DNA from: Flavobacterium sasangense DSM 21067
GTDB lineage: Bacteria; Bacteroidota; Bacteroidia; Flavobacteriales; Flavobacteriaceae
Reading direction: 5' to 3'
Assembly (NCBI RefSeq): GCF_000686885.1
Contig: NZ_JMLU01000009.1
Coordinates: 1-64,000 of the forward strand
DNA length: 64,000 nt
In this document: in pieces, positions 46,982-55,504 of the stretch
Layout: the number at the start of each line of letters is the position of its first letter
How positions within the stretch are numbered: position 1 is the first letter of the stretch
Notes under the pieces: generated by a model
Database searches by the model: none
The model's input: only the letters and a program-made list of their open reading frames with translations
What the model was told of the DNA's origin: nothing
Made by a program: the position numbers and the translations under genes

Positions 46982-47671
46982 CTATTTGTTTTCAAATTGC
47001 TCTTTTAACTTATTTGCTTTCACTTTGTCTTTTAGCTTATTCAAATATAAGTCATATAATTTTTCGAAAGTAGTTTTTGAATTACCAATTTCATGTGCTT
47101 TTTTATAATTTATTTCTGCTTTTGCATAACGACTAAAATACACATCGATATAACCTTTTGCTAAATAACCATCGACTTTTGAAAGTGCCATTAATTCATC
47201 GGCATATTTTTGAGATTTTTTCTCACTTCCACCAATGATTCCAGGTAATTCGATGTATAACATTACCAATGCCCAACGCGTTTCGATATGTTTAGAGTCT
47301 AATTTCGCAGCGGTTAAAAATGATTCTTCTACTTCATCAATCATTCCTAAAGCCTTGAATTTATTAGATTCTTTGGCTTTCATTCCCAGTGCTCCACCAT
47401 ATTTGTACCAATAATTTGCGTTTTTAGGATAACTAACTTTAAGCTTTTTATAGTTAGTTATTGCGGTATTCCAATCTTTTTGATGTCCAGCAATATCGCC
47501 AAGATATTCAATGGTTTTGGTATGATTTGGTTGCGATTTTAAATGTTCGGAAAATAGTTTTTCGGCTTCGTTGTATTTTTTTTGAGCATACAATTTCTCC
47601 GCCTTTTCAAACGTTGATTGCGAAAAGACTGAAAACGAAAGTATTAGAAAAAAGATTTGGATGTTTTTCAT
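46982..47671 (-). CDS. Exported TPR-repeat protein
   Basis: Periplasmic 229-residue protein with a signal peptide (MKNIQIFFLILSFSVFSQ) and several tetratricopeptide-like repeats: FEKAEKLYAQKKYNEAEKLF near 21, HTKTIEYLGDIAGHQKDWNT near 51, NYWYKYGGALGMKAKES near 86 and a later GYIDVYFSRYAKAEINYKKA. TPR proteins mediate protein-protein contacts; no partner is evident. It shares no tight spacing with mpl downstream and diverges from the macroglobulin gene upstream across about 110 bases. Confidence 0.85.
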   Translation of the reverse strand: MKNIQIFFLILSFSVFSQSTFEKAEKLYAQKKYNEAEKLFSEHLKSQPNHTKTIEYLGDIAGHQKDWNTAITNYKKLKVSYPKNANYWYKYGGALGMKAKESNKFKALGMIDEVEESFLTAAKLDSKHIETRWALVMLYIELPGIIGGSEKKSQKYADELMALSKVDGYLAKGYIDVYFSRYAKAEINYKKAHEIGNSKTTFEKLYDLYLNKLKDKVKANKLKEQFENK

Positions 47672-47779
47672 TTTTCAAAAATAGTGAAATGATTTTAGTT
47701 AATTTTACTTACAAAAAATTATTTTTTTTCGTCCCAACCTTTTTATCCTTTTTATACTCTATAAATAAAAACCCAATTT

Positions 47780-50700
47780 ATGAAATTCAAAATTTTCCTT
47801 TTTAGTTTACTTATAAGCACTTTTACTTTTTCTCAAAATTTCGAAGAACAGTGGAAAGAAGTCATGCAACTTGAATTAGACGGAAAAACAAAATCAGCAG
47901 ACGAAATTGTAACTAAAATTTACAGAAAGGCGAATCGAAAAAACAATGAACCCGAGATTATTAAATGTTTTTTCTACAAATCAAAATTTCTACAAGTTTT
48001 GGATGAAAATGCAAGTGAGAAAATAATATTGGACATCAAAGAGGAAATCAAGGAGGCTTCAAAACCTAGTAAAGGGGTTTTAAATTATATCTATGCTCAA
48101 TTGCTAACTCAATATTTGAACAAAAATGCTACTAATATCTATAAGCGAACTCCTATTCAAGATAATACATCACAAGATTTTTCAACTTGGTCATATCAAG
48201 ATTTTACAAATGAAATTGAAAAAGCGTTTGACGAATCAGTAAAATACAAAGTAGAATTACGACAAACTTCTGTCAAAGACTATAAAGAAATTTTTAAAAT
48301 TTCACCTTTTCTAGACGGAGCAAATTATTCGTTGTATGATTTTTTAAGTGTAAAATACATCCAATTTTTGACTTCAAAACACAATTTTTATGGTATTTCC
48401 AAAACAGAGGCATTTATACAATCATCTAATTTATTCTATGAAAACAGTGAACGTTTTATCAAAATAGATAATCAGAAATTTGATAATAAAAATTTTCAAA
48501 AACTGATTTCTTTCTACCAAGAAAAAGAAATATTTGCTAAAAACCAAAATTTAAGGGATCAATTTTATTTTGAACGATTGCAATTTTTTCATGATGAAAT
48601 AAAGAATTATGATTTATTCGTTGAAAAATTATCCGCTTTAGAAAAAGAAACTAATTTTTTATTCCTGAAACAAAATATTAGAATTGAATTAGCAAAACAC
48701 TACCATTCTGAGGGATATAACACTAAAGACAAGGAAAAAGTCATACAAGCATTAGAATATGCTGAATTAGTTCTCTCTCAAAATGAAAATAATAATGCTC
48801 TTTTTGAAGCAGAATACCTAAAGAACAACATACAAGGAAAATCACTTAATATTACTGTAAAAAAAACACTTTACGCTAATCAAAACATTAGAGCTTTCAT
48901 AAACTTTAAAAACATTGACACTTTAAAAGTATCTTATTTCAAGCTTCCGTCTAAGAACAATAAATGGTTTAAAAGTTATTCAAAGAACACAAAAGATTCT
49001 TTGGTTAACAATTTTATTTCTAAGAATAAGCCTTTAAAAACATATTACAAAACTTTGCCAAAGGGAGAAAAACTCTTTAATAGTTCTACTGAAATTTTAC
49101 TCGAAAAAATAGAAGTCGGAAATTATTTGTTAGTTATAGAAAACAAAACTAATTCTAACAGTTTAGAAACAATAAAATCATATGAGCATATAACAGTAAC
49201 AAATATGATTTATCATTCGAATTACAACAACAAAGAAGAAGTCTTTTTCATTTATGATAGAAAGACTGGAAAACCAATAGAAAATGTAATCGTTAAAAAT
49301 AATGACACATCAACTTTATCAAACAAAAATGGAAAAGCATTCTTTTTAAAAAAAGAATACAAAAAAGATGAAAATAATTTTTCAAGTCTTCACTTTATAA
49401 AAGACAATGATACAATAGTCGATGAATATTATAAAGAAAGATTATTAACCAACGAATATGAAAAAAATGAAGAAGTATTTGAAGCCAAAGCTAATGTGTA
49501 TTTTGACAGGGCTATCTACCGTCCTGGCCAAAAAGTTCTTTACAAAGGAATAATCATTGAAAACAAAAATAAAAAGAAAAACATTGTTCCTTTCTTGTCT
49601 GTAGCTGTAAGAATTGAAGATGTTAACAACAAAATAATTAAAGAATATGAAGTCCAAACTAATGAGTATGGCTCATTTTCGGGAGAGTTTGATATTCCAA
49701 AAAATGTTCTAACAGGAGAATTTTCATTATATATTAGTGAACCAGAAAACTACGAAATTGATAAAAAATATTATAATGAAAAAGAAGATGAACACTCTTT
49801 TTGGGACTATGTAGATTTTGATGAATACGGAAATTTCAGTTTTAAAGTTGAAGAATATAAAAGACCAACATTTGAAATCAATTTTAATGATATCAAAGAA
49901 AGATATACTATTGGTGATACTTTAAAAATAAAAGGCAATGCTAAAGCACTAGCTGGAAGCAACATAACTGAAGCGAAAGTCAAATATACATTTTCAAAAT
50001 CCATTTTAGATATAAAAGACAATTATTCTGAATACGTTTTTGAAAAGGAAACAAAAACAGATAATGAAGGGAACTTCGAAATTGAACTAATTGCAAACGA
50101 TTCAATATTAAAAAATAATCAAATCGAAAATATAAGTTTTTATATAAATGTAGAAATAACAGATTTGAATGGAGAAACTAAAATAGGTAAAAAAGAAGTT
50201 TATGTGAATCAAAAAACTATAAAACTATTACCAATAGTAAATAATGAATATTTCAAAGAAGATAACAACAAGATAACTATAAAAAGTACCAATTATAATA
50301 ATTATCCTATTGATTGCAAAGGCGAGATAAAAATTTATCAAATCAAAGAAAAGACATTTTTAATAAATCGAAATACATTCCCTGAGCTTAAAAATATTTC
50401 AAGAGAAGAATTTACCAATTTATTCCCGCATGAACCATATGAAAGTTCTGATTTGGATTCGGAAAAAATTTTAATCAAGACTATTTTTTTTGATACTCAA
50501 AAAGAAAGAAACATTAATTTATCATTCCTTAAAACATTAAATTTAGGAAAATATCAAGCTGATATTTCTACAATTGACATAAAAGGTGACACTATACAAA
50601 CTTCCAACAATTTTACACTTAATTCAAAAGTAAATCCACATCTAAATAAAACCGATCTGTTTACTTTTAAACCAAATGACAACCCTAATTTAAACTATTT

Positions 50701-53700
50701 TGAAATAGTTTTTTATTCTGCTATACCTAATTTATATATCACAACAAGAGCTTATGAAGATGAAAATGAATTTCATTTAGAAACGATTCAATTAGTGAAT
50801 GGAAAAGGAATTCTTAAAATTAGAAAAAAACAAAATTTAGATAATTCATACCAATTTCAATTTGTTTCCTTTTGGGAAAATTCAGCTTATGAAAAAAACC
50901 ACAAGATTAACAAGATTATAAAAGCTTCCAAATTAGACTTTGAAATTCTAAGTATAAGAAATAAAATTGAACCTGGAAGTTTAGAAAACTGGGTTTTTAA
51001 AATCAAAGATCAAAAACTTGAATCTGAAATTTTAGCTAGCATGTACGATTCTTCGCTAGATTTATTTTCTAAACAAAATTGGCAAAATACTTATTTTTAT
51101 GAATACGAAAAAAACCCTAACAAACCTCAGTTTTATTACTTAAATAGAGAATTCGATACTAAAACAATGAATATTTATGGTTTACAAAACAATATTCAAA
51201 ATTTTACTTACTTATATATTCCGAAACCAGAAATTAATTGGTACGGATTTGAATATTTAAGCAAAAATATTACATGGTCACAAAGAAAATATCAAAAAGA
51301 GTTAAATATAGTAGCCGAAATACCAAATGGAGCTAAATTAGTTTATGGTGTAGTTTCAGATGAATTAGGTCCTATTCCTGGAGCAAATATAATTATCAAA
51401 GGCACTACAAGAGAAACGACTACTGACTTTGATGGTAAATATCAAATTTTTGCTTTAACAGGTGAAACGCTTGTTATTACTTATACTGGAAAAAAAATGG
51501 TATCAAATGAAATTAATTCTTCAATGATTAATATTTCATTAAAAGATGATATTGTTGAAGGAAAAGTCGTTGAAATTGTTGGCGCTATGGGAATTAAAAG
51601 AAAAGTTGACGCTATTACTTTTTCTGATCTAATAATTAGTGGAGCTGAACTATCGCAAGCTAGTAATCCAAATGTCCTTCAATCTTTAGCAGGAAAAGTT
51701 TCTGGGTTAACCATTGAAACAGCTACTAATGGCATTAACCCATCAACTAGAATTGTTTTAAGAGGAAACCGTTCGATCTCTGGGAATAACGATGCTTTAG
51801 TAGTAATCGATGGTGTAATTTCAAATGCAAACATTTTAGGAAATATAAAACCAGACGCAATTCATGAAGTATCTGTTTTAAAAGGAGCACAAGGAGCTGC
51901 TTTATATGGCGAACAAGGGTTAAATGGTGTTATTATAATTACAACAAAAAATGCTTTGAAAGAATTAGCTCAGGTAAAAACAAGAACTAACTTCAATGAA
52001 ACCGCTTTCTTTTATCCGCATCTAACAACGGATTCTGAAGGAAAAGTCAATTTTAAATTTATTACACCTGAATCTCTTACCAAATGGAAACTTCGCATGT
52101 ATGCGCACAATAAAAAAGCAGAAACAGGTTATTTAGAAGCTGATATTATTTCGCAAAAGGATTTAATGATTATGCCAAACATGCCTCGATTTGTAAGAGA
52201 AAATGATAGCATAACAGTAACTGCAAAAGTAGCCAACCTAACCAACGAAGCCAAATCAGGAATTGCGCTGCTTCAATTATTTGATGCTACCTCAGGAAAA
52301 TCAATCGATATTGAAACTTTAAACAGTAAGAATACTAAAAACTTTAATTGTAAAGCAAAAGAAAATACTGCTGTAAGTTGGACCATAAGTATTCCTGAAG
52401 GCTTACAAGGTTTACAATACAAAATCATTGCTAAGTCGGGTAATTTTTCAGATGGGGAAGAAAATATTTTACCTGTTTTAAGTAATTCGATTTTAGTTAC
52501 CGAAAGCATTCCGTTATGGGTTCGTGAAAAAAGTAAAAAAGAAGTAGTTTTCGAAAATTTAAAAAACAATGATTCCAAAACGTTGCGAAATCATTTGTTT
52601 ACTTTGGAATATACTTCAAATCCGGTTTGGATGGCCATTCAATCGCTTCCTTATTTGATGGAATACGAACACGAGTGTGCGGAACAAACGTTTTCTCGTT
52701 ACTGTGCCAATTTTATTGCAAAAGAAATTATTAGTAGTAATCCTAAAGTAGAAAGCGTATTTGAATCTTGGAAAAAGGAAGGAAAAACGAAATCTAAGTT
52801 AGAAATTAATGAAGAACTAAAATCGATATTATTAGCTGAAACTCCATGGTTTTTTGATACTGATGAAAATGCGAAAAACAAACGTCTAGCTTTACTTTTC
52901 GACTTGAATACTTTGAAAGAATCGTCAAATGCTACATTTAAAAAACTAGAAGATAAAATGATGCCTTCTGGTGGTTTCCCATGGTTTAATGGCGGAAATG
53001 AAAGTCGTTATATCACCCAACACATTTTAGGAGGATTAGGTCACTTGGACAAACTTTTCCCTAATTCGGACAATAATTTTGATAACATTACCAAAAAAGC
53101 AATTCCGTATTTAGACGCTAAATTTATCGAAAGCAAAAGACTTAATAAACTTTCTTCTCCAAGTTACAATCCTACCGATATTCATTATTTATACACTAGA
53201 AGTTTTTATTTGAAACAATATCCAATTTCTAAACAAATAGATTCCATAATCAAAGTAGATTTAGCTGATTTGAAGAAAAAATGGTTGGATTATTCGCTAT
53301 ATCAAAAAGGGATGATGGCTTTAGTAATGCATCGATTTAATGAAAAAGAATTTGCTAAAAAAATCATTACGCATTTAAAAGAAACGTCGGCATCTAATGA
53401 AAATGATGGTATGTATTGGATTGACAATCGAAATGGCTATTATTGGTATGAATCGAAAATAGAAACACAAGCCTTAATCATTGAAGCTTTTGCCGAAATT
53501 GAAAATAATACCAAATCAATTGATGCCATGAAAGTGTGGTTAATTCGAAACAAGCAAATAAAAAACTGGAATACAACCAAATCAACTTCGGAAGCCATTT
53601 ATGCTCTATTATTGCAAGGAACCGATTGGACTACAGTAAAAGACAATACAAAGTTTAAAATTGGAAGCGAAAAAATCTTAAGTCAAAAACTTACAACTAA

Positions 53701-54283
53701 AGACAAAGAAGCAGAAACAGGCTACATTAAAATGAACTGGAACGCATCAGAAATATCTAAAGAGATGGCTACAATTTCTGTTGATAATAAATCGGAAGTT
53801 CCGGGTTATGGTGGTGTGTATTGGCAATATTTTGAGAATTTAGAGAAAATAAAAAGTGACAATAAAGGAGAAACTCAAATTCAAAAAGAGTTATTTAAAA
53901 ATGTAACTACAAAAGCGGGCACAGAATTGATTCCAATTACAAAAGAAACTTTAAAAGTGGGTGATTTGATTACGATTCGCTTAACTATAAAAACGGAAGT
54001 TGATTTAGAATATGTGCATTTAAAAGATTTACGAGCTTCGTGTTTTGAACCTGTAAATGTGATTTCAAAATACATATGGGATGGAGCAAGTTACTACATG
54101 AGTACAAAAGACGTGGCAACTCATTTCTTTTTTGACTCTATAAAACAAGGAACTTACATTATTGATTACGAAGTGAGAATAACAAATTCAGGTAGTTTTA
54201 ACAACGGAATAGCAACTTTACAAAGCATGTATGCACCAGAATTTTCTAGTCATTCAAAATCGGAAAAAGTAAAAATTAACTAA
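47780..54283 (+). CDS. Alpha-2-macroglobulin with embedded CarboxypepD_reg and TonB-plug domains
   Basis: Very large (2167 residues) exported protein with signal MKFKIFLFSLLISTFTFS. The first 350 residues are helical and specific to this group. Macroglobulin domains follow, marked by YFDRAIYRPGQKVLYKG near 574 and FKVEEYKRPTFEI near 685. At about 1186-1255 a CarboxypepD_reg-like domain (VYGVVSDELGPIPGANIIIK) and at 1279-1393 a SusC-type TonB plug (VLQSLAGKVSGLTIE, then VLKGAQGAALYGEQGLNGVI) are inserted. The MG7-like segment resumes near 1405 (ETAFFYPHLTTDSEGKVNF). The thioester motif is intact as ECAEQ with Cys1633 and Gln1636, so covalent trapping of proteases is plausible. No porin barrel follows the plug. 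Confidence 0.92.
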   Translation: MKFKIFLFSLLISTFTFSQNFEEQWKEVMQLELDGKTKSADEIVTKIYRKANRKNNEPEIIKCFFYKSKFLQVLDENASEKIILDIKEEIKEASKPSKGVLNYIYAQLLTQYLNKNATNIYKRTPIQDNTSQDFSTWSYQDFTNEIEKAFDESVKYKVELRQTSVKDYKEIFKISPFLDGANYSLYDFLSVKYIQFLTSKHNFYGISKTEAFIQSSNLFYENSERFIKIDNQKFDNKNFQKLISFYQEKEIFAKNQNLRDQFYFERLQFFHDEIKNYDLFVEKLSALEKETNFLFLKQNIRIELAKHYHSEGYNTKDKEKVIQALEYAELVLSQNENNNALFEAEYLKNNIQGKSLNITVKKTLYANQNIRAFINFKNIDTLKVSYFKLPSKNNKWFKSYSKNTKDSLVNNFISKNKPLKTYYKTLPKGEKLFNSSTEILLEKIEVGNYLLVIENKTNSNSLETIKSYEHITVTNMIYHSNYNNKEEVFFIYDRKTGKPIENVIVKNNDTSTLSNKNGKAFFLKKEYKKDENNFSSLHFIKDNDTIVDEYYKERLLTNEYEKNEEVFEAKANVYFDRAIYRPGQKVLYKGIIIENKNKKKNIVPFLSVAVRIEDVNNKIIKEYEVQTNEYGSFSGEFDIPKNVLTGEFSLYISEPENYEIDKKYYNEKEDEHSFWDYVDFDEYGNFSFKVEEYKRPTFEINFNDIKERYTIGDTLKIKGNAKALAGSNITEAKVKYTFSKSILDIKDNYSEYVFEKETKTDNEGNFEIELIANDSILKNNQIENISFYINVEITDLNGETKIGKKEVYVNQKTIKLLPIVNNEYFKEDNNKITIKSTNYNNYPIDCKGEIKIYQIKEKTFLINRNTFPELKNISREEFTNLFPHEPYESSDLDSEKILIKTIFFDTQKERNINLSFLKTLNLGKYQADISTIDIKGDTIQTSNNFTLNSKVNPHLNKTDLFTFKPNDNPNLNYFEIVFYSAIPNLYITTRAYEDENEFHLETIQLVNGKGILKIRKKQNLDNSYQFQFVSFWENSAYEKNHKINKIIKASKLDFEILSIRNKIEPGSLENWVFKIKDQKLESEILASMYDSSLDLFSKQNWQNTYFYEYEKNPNKPQFYYLNREFDTKTMNIYGLQNNIQNFTYLYIPKPEINWYGFEYLSKNITWSQRKYQKELNIVAEIPNGAKLVYGVVSDELGPIPGANIIIKGTTRETTTDFDGKYQIFALTGETLVITYTGKKMVSNEINSSMINISLKDDIVEGKVVEIVGAMGIKRKVDAITFSDLIISGAELSQASNPNVLQSLAGKVSGLTIETATNGINPSTRIVLRGNRSISGNNDALVVIDGVISNANILGNIKPDAIHEVSVLKGAQGAALYGEQGLNGVIIITTKNALKELAQVKTRTNFNETAFFYPHLTTDSEGKVNFKFITPESLTKWKLRMYAHNKKAETGYLEADIISQKDLMIMPNMPRFVRENDSITVTAKVANLTNEAKSGIALLQLFDATSGKSIDIETLNSKNTKNFNCKAKENTAVSWTISIPEGLQGLQYKIIAKSGNFSDGEENILPVLSNSILVTESIPLWVREKSKKEVVFENLKNNDSKTLRNHLFTLEYTSNPVWMAIQSLPYLMEYEHECAEQTFSRYCANFIAKEIISSNPKVESVFESWKKEGKTKSKLEINEELKSILLAETPWFFDTDENAKNKRLALLFDLNTLKESSNATFKKLEDKMMPSGGFPWFNGGNESRYITQHILGGLGHLDKLFPNSDNNFDNITKKAIPYLDAKFIESKRLNKLSSPSYNPTDIHYLYTRSFYLKQYPISKQIDSIIKVDLADLKKKWLDYSLYQKGMMALVMHRFNEKEFAKKIITHLKETSASNENDGMYWIDNRNGYYWYESKIETQALIIEAFAEIENNTKSIDAMKVWLIRNKQIKNWNTTKSTSEAIYALLLQGTDWTTVKDNTKFKIGSEKILSQKLTTKDKEAETGYIKMNWNASEISKEMATISVDNKSEVPGYGGVYWQYFENLEKIKSDNKGETQIQKELFKNVTTKAGTELIPITKETLKVGDLITIRLTIKTEVDLEYVHLKDLRASCFEPVNVISKYIWDGASYYMSTKDVATHFFFDSIKQGTYIIDYEVRITNSGSFNNGIATLQSMYAPEFSSHSKSEKVKIN

Positions 54284-54286
54284 TTT

Positions 54287-55453
54287 ATGAAGTATTTCAT
54301 TTTGCTATTTTTCTCTATAAATAGCTTCTCACAAGTTCTTTTTGAAGGTGTCATTAAAGATGCTGCAACCAAAGAAGTCTTGCAAGGAGCCTCCATTTAT
54401 GTTCCAAATTCTTCTCGTGGAACTTACAGTGATTTTGAAGGAAAATTTAGTTTAGAGCTTCCCATCACAACTAAGGAAATTATAATTAGTTATGTGGGAT
54501 ATATTACCATAAAAACGGGTCTGAATCTATCCGATGGTAATAATATTAATAAAACCATTTATTTAAGAGAAATTAAAAACGAATTAAATGAAGTTGTTTT
54601 CATCAAACAGAAACATGACAAAAATTGGGAAAGAATGTTTGAAATTTTCAAAGCAAATTTTATAGGGAATAGCGATATTGCTAGAGAAGCCGAAATTTTA
54701 AATCCTGAAGATATAATCTTAAATGAAGAAAAAACTCCTGAAAAATATAATCTTATTGCTAACGCAAATAAACCATTACAAATTAGAAACAAAGCTACCG
54801 GTTATGTCATAAGTTATGAATTAATACAATTTAATCATACTGTTATTGGGCAAAATCAAATATTTACTTTTTATTTAGGATACCCATTCTTTAAAGACAT
54901 CACAAAAGAAGAAAAGCTAAATCCTAAAAAAATTTCAAAAAACAGATTAGAAGCCTATTTAGGTTCCTCAATGCATTTTGTTAGAGCCTTATTTAATGAG
55001 AAGTTACAGGAAGAAGGGTTTAGTGTGAGAGAACTAATCAAAGTGCCAAATCCAGATTATCCTGATGAAAAAGAGGTTGAAAAAATAGTTGCAAAAGCAA
55101 AGCTTACTAACGATTATTCTCTAATTAGAAAATTACCAGAAAAAGAAATCAATAAATTAGGAACTATTCCTTTGCCTATTTCTAAATTTACAATTCAAGA
55201 AAACGAAAAGAAATTTATAAAATTTGACAATTACATTAACGTAACCTATACTAAGGCTGCTCCTGATGAAAAATTTTTAATTTTTACCACAAAAGAAAAC
55301 GCAAATTTTCAAGTCTCGCAATTAAAAAATGAAGATGAAGCTGTTGAATATTTTGCTGATGGAAATTACTACAACCCCGCCAACCTATTTTTTTATGGCT
55401 ATATGGGTTGGAAAAAAGTTGGAGATATGTTACCTTTTGACTATCAACCATAA
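54287..55453 (+). CDS. Secreted CarboxypepD_reg-like protein, partner of the macroglobulin
   Basis: Exported 388-residue protein (signal MKYFILLFFSINSFSQ) beginning 3 bases after the macroglobulin stop, so certainly cotranscribed. Residues 17-100 form a CarboxypepD_reg-like beta sandwich (FEGVIKDAATKEVLQGASIY, then GTYSDFEGKFSLELP). The remaining 290 residues (from LNEVVFIKQKHDKNWERMF near 103) are a domain of unknown function with a basic, mixed alpha/beta composition (GYVISYELIQFNHTVIG near 168), recurring in Bacteroidota but without assigned activity. It may anchor or assist the macroglobulin; that is inference from position and the shared domain type. Confidence 0.85.
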   Translation: MKYFILLFFSINSFSQVLFEGVIKDAATKEVLQGASIYVPNSSRGTYSDFEGKFSLELPITTKEIIISYVGYITIKTGLNLSDGNNINKTIYLREIKNELNEVVFIKQKHDKNWERMFEIFKANFIGNSDIAREAEILNPEDIILNEEKTPEKYNLIANANKPLQIRNKATGYVISYELIQFNHTVIGQNQIFTFYLGYPFFKDITKEEKLNPKKISKNRLEAYLGSSMHFVRALFNEKLQEEGFSVRELIKVPNPDYPDEKEVEKIVAKAKLTNDYSLIRKLPEKEINKLGTIPLPISKFTIQENEKKFIKFDNYINVTYTKAAPDEKFLIFTTKENANFQVSQLKNEDEAVEYFADGNYYNPANLFFYGYMGWKKVGDMLPFDYQP

Positions 55454-55454
55454 A

Positions 55455-55490
55455 AAAAAACGACCTGATTTCTCAAGTCGTTTTTTTTAT
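55455..55490. terminator. Bidirectional terminator between the macroglobulin operon and the S46 gene
   Basis: AAAAACGAC-TGA, short loop, TCA-GTCGTTTTT with one mismatched pair; A-run on the left and T-run on the right serve both directions. Confidence 0.8.
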
Positions 55491-55504
55491 TATTTGTTTA
55501 GAAA

